NCBI GenBank assembly: GCA_051294375.1
Contig: CM119268.1
Span: 5,507,221 to 5,571,220, forward strand
Length of the DNA stretch: 64,000 bases
Direction: 5' to 3'
Source of the DNA: Paraspadella gotoi
Lineage: Eukaryota > Chaetognatha
The position numbers and the translations under genes were made by a program. The notes below the pieces were generated by a model, which ran no database searches, was not told the origin of the DNA, and saw nothing but the letters and a program-made list of their open reading frames with translations. This document shows, piece by piece, positions 38,256 to 49,230 of the stretch. Position 1 is the stretch's first letter. Every line of letters begins with the position of its first letter.

Positions 38256-38570
38256 CTATGGCAACAGCCGGGTTGCCTGTGATGCTCATTGGGATGGGAC
38301 ATCTCACTATTGGCTTTGGGGGTTCCGACCCTCAGTGTCGCATCCAGTCACTGGCGCGGTTACCCTAGGACGGTCTCGCTTTGCCAACGCAGAGGGAAGT
38401 AGTTAGGACTCTGAATGGAACACTACGCCTGGGATGGTGTGTTCACTGTTCCCCCTCTGAGCCAATGTATTTGGCTGAAGGGTGGTGGACGTGAGGCGGT
38501 GTGAATATACCGCCACAACGCCGTCTTCGGTTCGGCTTCACCGGGTTTCACTCTCTCTCTCTCTCTCATT
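38256..38570 (+). mobile_element. Second SINE type, tRNA-derived
   Basis: An A-box-like TGATGCTCATTGGGATGGG at about 38,280 and a B box GGTTCCGACCC at 38,321-38,331 are spaced as in a tRNA gene. A GC-richer body (about 38,340-38,550) and a CT-repeat tail (38,551-38,567) follow, all embedded in AT-rich DNA. The body differs from the GTAGTCGGG family. Single copy in this window, so family status is inferred from the promoter boxes. Confidence 0.5.
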
Positions 38571-39505
38571 CTACAAAAAATAAAGACAGATTTAATAACA
38601 CAGATTCGGTGCTATATAGTAGCACTGTCGTTTGCTAAAAAGTATTTTAACACAAGTTGCAGTAAAGAATGGTACAGTAAATAGCGATAAGAGTTCATTT
38701 ACGGTTATGTAATTATACATAGAGGAGGTAATAATTACGGAAATATCTACAGAGGTATTACGAGCTACACCCTTCTAGGTGTATAATTTCGTGGTCCGCC
38801 AATCATACTAGATAAAAGTTTCGTATCAGTATAAATCTTACGAAAACAAAAACTTACGAAAACGAAAACAAAATCTTACAAGTTGGGGAATAGGATTCGA
38901 GTCAAACTAGGATATCGATTATGTCAAACTAGGATATTGAACATGTACAGTTCTGTTCAGTAAGAAGCTTTTATTCACGGTCTATAATTGTAGTAGACAT
39001 AAAAATTTTAATGTAACACACTGTTGAACTAATGTCGCCTTAAGGAATGATAAAACATTCCAGGTGCAATAGAATCTATTCAAATCAAATCAAATCTCTC
39101 ATTCTGTCTGACCAGCTTAATCACAGCATCAGTTTCTTAAATATCCCAACGAAGAATAAACTTGATATTAATTTACCGTGAGAGTGAAAGAGAGAAGAAG
39201 CGTGAGTTAAGAACCTAAACCCGAGGCTCGACCCTGAATCCTCGGGGGGGGAGGTGGAGGGGGAGGAAGAGGATGAGGAGGAGGAGGAAGAGAATGATGA
39301 GGAGGAGGTGCTCGGGTGGAGGAGGAGGGGAGGGGGAGGAAGAGGATGATGAGGAGGAAGTGCTCGGTTGCGAAGTCCTACCGGCTCTTTCTGATTTCAA
39401 TCACAATTTCAATTTCACGGAATGAACTTGATATTAATTAACAACGAGATCGCAATTTGCTCAACTGATTTTTTCACCCAAACATATTTGTATTTCATTC
39501 GACAG
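38571..39505. other. Region upstream of the zinc-finger cluster
   Basis: AT-rich sequence plus two copies of a GGGGGAGGAAGAGGATGA-type minisatellite of about 95 bp period (39,245-39,375), both ending GTGCTCGG. A 5' exon or promoter for unit 1 may lie here, but I cannot place one. The splice acceptor TTTCATTCGACAG ends at 39,505. Confidence 0.45.
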
Positions 39506-41378
39506 CGAAATGGAGCCGATGCAACCAACACCGCCTCGCCCAACGAACGCGAACGCGATCGCGAACGCGAACTCGAATTTCGTTGACGCGCCACGGAGAC
39601 TCAATCAAATCGGAAATTTGGCGCCGCAAAACATACGAGTTACTGCCCCGCATCTCAGTCAAGCAGCGCCGCAAAACATTAACGTCGCGCCGCGTCTCCA
39701 GCATGCCTTACCGCCACCAACGCTGCCTCATCAAACTGCGCCGCATGAGGTGAATTCTTCGCCCCGATTAGTAAATGCGGTGCCAAGAACGGGTAACTTC
39801 ATACCAGCGCCGCAAATCGTCCACGCCTCAAGGCCAAGAGTTCCGAAATCCTCGTCCAAAAAATTCCTTCCTACGACGTCGCTGAACGCGCGACAACGAA
39901 TGGACGAAGCGATGCCGAGAGATCGGAATCCGGTGCCGAGACCTGTTCTTTCAGTGCCGAGACCTATTCTCCCGGTACCGAGACCCATTCTCCCTGCTCC
40001 GCCTTTGTTGACGCCGATTTCCAAAGTAGAACGTTCATCGCAAGAGAACAACAATAATACCAACAAAAACAACAGCAGTAACAACATTTACAGGAGCAGC
40101 CAGAACAACAACACCTTCAAGTTCCTCAAACATTGCTGCAAAATTTGCGGAAAGAGTTACTCCAATCGCTACGTGCGGGATCGTCACTTGGGCGAAGCTC
40201 ATTGCGGACTCGTGTACAAATGCAAGGATTGCCAGAAAGTTATGGGTTACCAAACGATGAGCGTCCATCGTCGAACGCAATTGCATAAAAATTTCGATCT
40301 GGTGTACAAAGAGCCGCCTACCAGACAAAATAATAACGACGACGAAACTGACGGCTCGAAATGGTCGCTGTGTTACCGTCACAACAGCCGACCTTGTCGC
40401 GTTTGCTACAAGTGCCACACTTGTAAGATCATGCAATGGCAAAAAGGACCTGGCCAGAGAAAAGTGGCAAAGCCTTGGAGAAAAACGACAGGAACGGGAG
40501 CAGACGCGGCGGCGTTGAAGGAAGAAGTCTTTTCGCAGGGTGCTGCTGTCGTTTCGTCGTCGCCACCGCCGCAGCCGCCTCTGTCGCCGTCGCCGCCGCC
40601 ATCAGAAACTCTGCAGGTGCATCATCTGGAGTTGGAAATGGAGATGACTATGAAGCACGTTGAGGAGATGAAACAGATGCCGGGAAATGTTGAGGATTTG
40701 GAGTCAATCCCTGAAGACAACCAGATGCCGCATGGAATCTTCTCGGGAGTCGTGGAGATGGAAACGGAAAAGGAGAATAGATCGCCGAATCATGAGATGA
40801 TGGAAGCGCCAGAAACGCCATTGATGGCAACGCAAATGGCATCATCACCTTCGCCGTCTTCGCCACCGGCCGCAATTCCAGAGACGCCATCGCCGGCGAC
40901 ACCAAGTCCAGCGGATTCAACGCCGAGGTCGCCAATGCCATCGCCTTCGCAGCCGCAACTGGCAACGCAGCAACTGTCAACGCCCCAACTGGCAAATCAG
41001 CAATTGGCAATGCAGCAACTGTCAACGCCCCAACTGGCAACCCAGCAACTGGCAACCCAGCAACTGGCAACCCAGCAACTGGCAACCCCAACGATTTCAG
41101 CGTCGCAAACGCAATTGCCCCCTTCGTCATCTCCGCCATTGCAAGGCCTCATTGCACAATTGCAATCGATGACGCCTCATCTCGAATCCATGGAACCGGA
41201 ACTCGATTCTATGGAAAAGAAGTTGAAGAATTTGGCGTCGAACCTAAATTCAAACGACTCGGATCTGAGGGCCCTGGCGCCGCGATTGCAGACCCAGGCG
41301 CCGCAAATGCTGATGGTGGCGCGGAAATTGCATTCGTTGGCGTCGCAATTGACCCTTATTTCCTGGATAAAAGTCGGG
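39506..41378 (+). CDS. Unit 1, exon 1: double C2H2 finger / cysteine-knuckle / coiled-coil protein
   Basis: The open frame starts at ATG 39,510, four bases after a splice acceptor, in a good context (GAAATGG), so a 5' UTR intron is likely. Residues 1-205 are Pro/Asn-rich with PRPILPV repeats. A double C2H2 module spans about 210-262 (CKICGKSYSN..., then CKDC...) and is followed by FDLVY. A cysteine knuckle C-x2-H-x4-C-x2-C-x2-C-x2-C lies at about 289-308. Then come Pro/Ser-rich and QQLAT-repeat linkers (about 480-525) and ten 7-residue repeats with Leu/Met at positions 3 and 6 (about 549-620), a coiled coil. Donor GGG|GTGAGT at 41,379, phase 0. Likely a nuclear DNA-binding protein; no named orthologue recognised. 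Confidence 0.8.
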
Positions 41379-41624
41379 GTGAGTGAATTGAACAAGGTTA
41401 AGATTATTTAAGTTTTAACTCTTAATTATACATAAAGTTTCCTTCATTTAACCATTCTTCTAAGTCGACAGTTTAATCTATACATCAAAAATATTCATGT
41501 GTGTAAAATTTTTTTAAATTATTTACAGAAACAATAAATTTAATTATTTCAGGAGACAATGTCCTTTTATTATTTCTGTTTTTACTACTTTTTATCTCTT
41601 TTGCATCGAATTTCGTTCCTACAG

Positions 41625-41877
41625 AAACATCACTCAATTGAATCGCCGACGCAAATATCGGCTCCGCTACAGCAACCTTCAATGCAGCAACCTCAATCCA
41701 TCGAACAGCCGGCGCAAACACCGGCTCCCATGCAACGAGAGACTCAGCTGGACCCACCGACGCAAATAGCATCTCCCTTGCAGCATTTATCTCCGCAGCA
41801 GCCACCGACCGAAGGAGAAGAACCAACTTTGGAGTCACGAAAATCGCCTCAACTTCCGCCGATTCTGGGAGAATCAG
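41625..41877 (+). CDS. Unit 1, exon 2 (Gln/Pro-rich, possibly optional)
   Basis: Starts after the acceptor TTCGTTCCTACAG in phase 0 and continues the frame of exon 1 with Gln/Pro-rich sequence (QPSMQQPQSIEQPAQTPAPM). The best donor, TCAG|GTTTTC at 41,878, would leave phase 1, which does not match the phase-0 acceptor of the next exon; without splicing the frame stops at 41,897. So this exon may be skipped (exon 1 to the terminal exon keeps phase 0), may be an alternative end, or carries an indel. Confidence 0.55.
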
Positions 41878-42334
41878 GTTTTCATCAATTGTCTTGATTT
41901 GTATTTATGATGATGTTGTTGAAGACTTAATAATGATGTTGTTTGACTTTTATTGATGTCGTGGATGGGACGAGGTAAAGGCGTAGCAATTTTAATCTAG
42001 TCTAATCAGTTAGTGGGTCTTGAACGTTTGCTGGGTCTTGGTATGTTATCGTCTTGTAAGCGAGATGGATTCCTTAAGCCACTATAACTTGATCAAAGTC
42101 ACGTGATAGCTTGCTTAAAGAATTATTTCTTTTGGGTTGTACCAGTTTCATTCAATGAAAGGCAGAAAGTCGTTGAAAAATGAGTATTGGTAAATATCTT
42201 TATCTTAGTTTTCTTATTTTTCTTAGTTATTATTACGTTATTTTTTTTATTTTATTTTAATCTCATTTATTCCCGTTTCAGTTGTTGACCTTCATTAATG
42301 ACAATAAAATATTAATCCCATCTCTTTCCTTTAG

Positions 42335-42828
42335 CTCCAGCTCTCCCAGCTCTTCCAGCTCTCACCTTCACGAGACAACATCCCCGCCACTGAGACCCAC
42401 AGCGATTCAACCCCCGATCCACCCACTTCCAGCCACCCAACCACCCCCACCCCTCACCACCTTCCCCTCAACCACTTCCACCTTCCCCCATCGCGTCCAC
42501 AATTATCAAACGCGAACCAGCTCCCCGTCAATGTTCAGTCTGTTGTCTCCAATTCGCCGGCGACGACGACGTCTACAGACGTCATCTCCTGCGCCATCTG
42601 GATTCCTTCAGAGGCAGCGACTTCTGCTCGGCCTGCAGGAGGAGCTTCTCGAGCCCCAAGGACGTGCTCGTCCACTTCATGACCGTCCACGGGGAAGTGG
42701 AGAAGTTGGTCTGCGGAGAACTCGGTTGTTCGAGGACGTTTTGGACCTTTAAGGAGGCGGAGAGGCACGAGGGTCGACACGCTGGGGTGGAAGGGGTGGG
42801 AGTTGGGTGGGGAAAGACGGAGAGGTAA
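42335..42828 (+). CDS. Unit 1, terminal exon: triple C2H2 module, frame broken
   Basis: After the acceptor CTTTCCTTTAG the phase-0 frame reads LQLSQLFQLSPSRDN and then ETHSDSTPDPPTSSHP, resembling unit 2. The zinc-finger part lies in a different frame: IIKREPAPRQ-CSVCC...GDDDVYRRHLLRH, then FCSAC...H-x4-H, then LVCGELGC...FWTFKEAERHEGRH, stop at 42,826. A one-base loss in the C-rich stretch 42,400-42,490 would explain it. A weaker acceptor at 42,402 (CCCACAG) would enter the finger frame directly in phase 0. The final codons AGG-TAA also form a consensus donor (AG|GTAAGG). Confidence 0.65.
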
Positions 42829-44660
<1,832 letters not shown>

Positions 44661-44687
44661 GGAAAAGATGGCCCAAACGGCTATTCG

Positions 44688-45569
44688 ATGCCAAACGTAG
44701 CAAACTTCTCGCAAATTGCTGATTTGTCTCAAAAGGAGAAACTAGCGACGTCAACGGCCTCGTGTCGAAGGCGTCGAAACGCGGGACGTCGCGGAGCTGC
44801 TGCTCCGCATTACGGCGGCGGCGGCCGCTGTCCGCGACGCAGATTTCCCTGCAAGATTTGCGGCAAGAATTACTCCAACGTCTACTTGAGAGATCGTCAC
44901 GTGGAAGAGATCCATTGCGGTCGAAAATTTCGATGTCGAGTTTGTGGAGAAAAATTTTATTACATGAAAATATTTGGTCATCGGAAGACAACGGGACATT
45001 TAGAATTTGACCTCATTTACGAACCGAGGACTGCTGAGCCGAGGACCGCCATGCTGAGGACTGCCATGCCGAGGACTGCGGCTCAGGGAAGACGATATAT
45101 GACGACACCAAGCGACGATGACGACGACGACGACGACAAAGACGCTTCATCAAAACGCGACTTCTTCTGCCGACGTCACAACGGACGGAAGCGTCACTGT
45201 CGCCTTTGCCACAAATGCCACTCTTGTAACGCCGTCAGGTGGCAGAGACGGCGTCGCAAAGATGGCAAATCGGCGTCGGTGGCGCCGATGCCTTCCTGGA
45301 TGATGCCCGTGCCATTTTTGACGGAAGGATTAGGAAAACGTGAAAGAGAGGAAGATGACGACAATGACGACGATAACAACGACGACGAGGAAGTCGTATG
45401 CGTTGACGACGATATTGCAATGTCACCGTCGCGAGAGTCTCCGCCGCCGCCGCAGCCGATGCCGCCACCGCCACGGCCGCCGCCGCCGACGCCGACGCCG
45501 ACGCCGAACCAGCTGCGGCAAACTCTCGAAGCAAATCTAGAGACATCGAACTGTTGTACTGAAACGCAG
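44688..45569 (+). CDS. Unit 2, exon 1: double C2H2 finger and cysteine knuckle
   Basis: Start set at the first in-frame ATG (44,688); an upstream splice acceptor is equally possible (for example AG at 44,734-44,735, phase 0). The double C2H2 module begins about 55 residues in (CKICGKNYSNVYLRDRH, then CRVC...H-x5-H) and ends in FDLIY, as in unit 1. A PRTAM repeat and an Asp run follow, then a second knuckle C-x2-H-x5-C-x2-C-x2-C-x2-C (CRRHNGRKRHCRLCHKCHSC). An acidic stretch contains EEVVCVDDD, which looks like a SUMO-interacting motif, before a Pro-rich end. Donor ACGCAG|GTACTT at 45,570, phase 0. Confidence 0.8.
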
Positions 45570-45862
45570 GTACTTATACATTTGACAATGTACAATTTGA
45601 CATTGTAAAATGTACATATTCCAGGGCCTTTCTGATTCTCTGTTGTATTAATATATTTTGAAGAGGAAACAAGGATTTTTAACCGTTGCTTGTTTAAAGT
45701 TATGAAGCAAAACAGCTAACCTGAAGATTAAGTGAATGAAATATTTTTAAATCGGTTGCTTACCAAGCTTTTACAAGCTAATAAAACGCAAACTGTTTAA
45801 AATACTTAAACATAGATTCTTAACATCCACAGTTTCAAAATTTTTTTCATTCTCAAAATCAG

Positions 45863-46837
45863 ATGCAACGAAATATTCCGTATTTGCGGCAAAGTTTCTG
45901 CATTTCCGAGAAATCTTCAGAATCTGACATTGAAGACTCAATGATGGAACCAACGCAACTTCAATCAACATCGATAGAATCTGAATCCTTGCCTTCTCTC
46001 TTGGAAGTCATTTCTCCTCTGCTCCAAATGCTGGAACTGCAATTGCAGTCGCGAGAGATGGAGCGGGATACTCCTTCAACTAAGCTGCAATCATTGGCGT
46101 CGCAAATGCAAACAATCGGATCGCAGATGCAAATATTGGCGACGAAAATGTTGCCTTCGATCGAGTCGGAAGCAGAGCTGCAGTCGTCGTTGCAGCGATC
46201 AGCAGCGCAGGAGGAAAAGCCGCGACAGATTCGGCAGCAGCAGCAGCCAACGCCTGAGAAAGAAAAGCCGCTGAAAATGCAACAGCAGCAGCAGCAGTCA
46301 ACGCTTCGGAATATTCCGCAGCAACGTCCTCCGCAGCACGACCATATAAAACGAACTAATTCTAAATCATTTAACTATCCGCAGAAAACCGATTCTACAT
46401 CATTTAACTATCCACAGCAAACCGATTCTACATCATTCGATTCTCTCTTTAATGCAAAGATCGGTGAACTTTCTTCTCTCTCCACTGCTAATCAGGATTC
46501 CACCCCAAACGCCTCTTCAACACCCACCAACCACCCCGTCCCACCAACCCCTTCGATCTCCCTCAAAAAAGAACCACCCCCGCCACCTTGCTCTCTCTGC
46601 CACCTGGAATTCCTAGTCGACGACGACGTTTACCGTCGGCACCTGCTACGGCACCTGGAAGCCTTCGAAGGAGACGTCGTCTGCCCCGTGTGCCTGACGG
46701 GCTGCTCGAGCCCGAAGGGCTTGAGCGACCACTTCATGATGGTTCACGGAGGAGTTGAGAAATTGATCTGCAAAGAGAAAAACTGCGTGAGAATGTTTTG
46801 GACTTTTAAGGCGTTGAGGGGGCACGAGGAGAGAGAG

Positions 46838-46909
<72 letters not shown>
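45863..46909 (+). CDS. Unit 2, terminal exon: coiled coil, Gln-rich, C2H2 module with microsatellite tail
   Basis: Acceptor TTCTCAAAATCAG, phase 0, directly joined to MQRNIPY. A heptad coil (TKLQSLA, SQMQTIG, SQMQILA) at residues about 72-95 matches the unit 1 coil. Gln-rich sequence with two YPQ(K/Q)TDSTSF repeats follows, then ISLKKEPPPPP (psi-K-x-E) and the terminal fingers: CSLC...H-x4-H, VCPVC...HFMMVH, ICKEKNC...FWTFKALRGHEE. The third finger lacks its last histidine: a (GA)n microsatellite (46,829-46,904) replaces it with an Arg-Glu tail and the stop falls just past the repeat. Antisense reading frames are shadows. Confidence 0.85.
46829..46905. repeat. (GA)n microsatellite inside coding sequence
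   Basis: GAGAGA run with one AGAAGAG interruption, translated as alternating Arg-Glu in the unit 2 frame. Length change here would move the stop codon. Confidence 0.9.
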
Positions 46910-46910
<1 letters not shown>

Positions 46911-47133
46911 TAAGAATATCAAAGGAAAAGAATAATAACGAGCAAGTAGGGTAAATTGGCAAATGAAAAATGAAAAGAGCAAAATATTTATAAAAGATGA
47001 ATTGGAAAATGTAAACAATGACGTTGTCAATGTAAACAATATTTTTTAAACGCAGTTGTATCAAACTTATAACTGTTTAAACATTACAAGAAATACAATT
47101 TTTTAATGTCTCACACTTGTTTTTTATCTACAT

Positions 47134-47199
<66 letters not shown>

Positions 47200-47319
47200 T
47201 TGTCATCTCACGTATTCTCAGAAGCTTTTTTTTTTATTTACGGTTCGATTTTTGTTAAAAACTGGCACGAGGAATATGATTAATCACTCGGAATAGAAAA
47301 ACGTTCACATCTCTCTCTT

Positions 47320-47400
<81 letters not shown>

Positions 47401-49230
47401 CTCTTTTCTCTCTCTCTCCTCTCCTCTCTGACAAGAGAGACGAAACTGTTTCATTGACAGATAAGGTTTTCCGAAATCTTTATCGCGACTCTATTTTGTT
47501 TTTCGAATCGGCCTCTCGACTGCTTTTGCCAAAAAAAGTTTTATTTTGACTAAATGAAAAAATAAAAAATTTTAAAGTTGTTAGATTCATAAAAACTTTT
47601 TCAGTACGAAACTCCAGACAATATTTTTTATTTATCTCTCTCTCTCTCTCTCTGAATTTTTTCTCTCTTGATATACGTAATTATTTAGATTTTCCACACA
47701 ACTGAAAAACCTGTTGATGTGTACGAAATGAAAAAAAAAAAAATCAAAACCCAAATTATGAAAGTATTTATATCTATTTTTCTTAAATTAAATCAAAATT
47801 TATCATCCGAAACCTAAGAGCTGGAAGAAGCTTAACCTTTTCATCATGAATGAATGACTCTCCTTTTGATCTTAGTTTCTGACTCAACGTGATTTTGTTT
47901 TATTACAATTTCATCGAGTCAGAGTAGAAAAGACAACCTCCTCCTCCTCCTCCTCCTCCTCCTCCTCCTCCTCTAATCTTCTTCTAAAACAATGGATTCC
48001 TCTCATGGGCTTCTTTTCTCATTTCTTTCATTCGGTCGAAGGTCATTGGTCAATTTTTTTCTCTTATTCTGGCTTCTTTTCGCATTTTTGTTTCTGGATT
48101 GTTTTATTTCGATGAAGACGACGACTACGACGACAACGACAACGCCGACGACGACGACGACGACGACAAGGACGGCGGCGACGAGGACCTGGTTTCATCG
48201 AATGGAAACGTGTCACCCTTATTTACTGTAAAAAAAAAATTATACAAAAAAAATGCCTAAAACTATTTCTCAATTGAAACCCAAAAATTAAATTTAATGG
48301 AACTACAAAAAAAAAAAAAAAACTCTTTTCATTATTTTTTATACGACAACACGTTTAATTTTTATACTTTTTATTCTTGATCAAAAAATATTTTTATATT
48401 TACCATGTTTAAAATTATTTTTCCGACGCTCATCCTCGGCGTGCCGAATGTTTTACTTCGGGTAGAAGACAAACAGAACCCGATTTCCTTACCTTTTAAA
48501 CTCACTCGTTCACGCGTGGAAAAGAATGCGTGAACAACAGTGAATCGGGTTCGATAATCGCCAAGAAAATAATTCACAATTTTGTCGCGAGCGAAATGAA
48601 AACAAAATTCATAATTTCTATTTTCTCTTTCTAATTTCTTTCCAGAATTAAAACTGAAATAAAACTGAAATCCAGCGGAATCAAAATCTACGAATTGAAT
48701 TTGGATAAAAATAATAATAATAAAAAAATAGAAAACAGATCTAAAAAAAGGACTATTAAGGTGAGATGGGAATATTTCATGTCACTTTATGACATGTAAT
48801 TTTATGAAATTTATGTTAATACGATTTAATTAATTAATATTAATATTAATTTAATTAATTATACTATTAATACGATTTTCTGCACATAGTCATAATTTCT
48901 TTCACAACTTTAAAGATGCATCTCAGATTTACTGTAACTTAACATTTAAAAAAAAATAAAAAAATCTGGCCAGATTTATATATGGAGAAATAATTCGCAT
49001 TCAGTCAGAATTGTTTAATTTTTTTTGAGAGAAAAAATTTAATCAAGCTTTTTCATTAAAGAGAACTGAAATAATTTAAATGTACAGTATGTACCAATTT
49101 TACCATGTTCCATATCAAGATGATAATTAGACAAAAATTACCGGGTATATTGAAACAAAATGTTCATTTTCACATAATGACTTTATTTGTTCCCCTTTCT
49201 CTTCCCTCTTTATCTCCTACACTAATTAAG
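46910..49230. other. Spacer between units 2 and 3
   Basis: AT-rich with (GA)n at 47,139-47,197, (CT)n at 47,312-47,430, (CTC)n at 47,938-47,972 and a (GAC)n-rich patch at 48,115-48,180. The ORF at 47,992-48,231 ends in that patch and has no domain. Near 48,640-48,760 a short open stretch (KIKLKSSGIKIYELNLDKNN-like) lies between a TTTCTTTCCAG acceptor and a donor-like AAG|GTGAGA; its exon status is uncertain. Confidence 0.45.

Noticed and set aside
42282-42752. 156-codon Ser/Pro-rich ORF starting after a good acceptor
   Set aside because: Its frame runs through the zinc-finger DNA as RRRRRRL and misses all Cys/His ligands; the finger frame is the conserved one.
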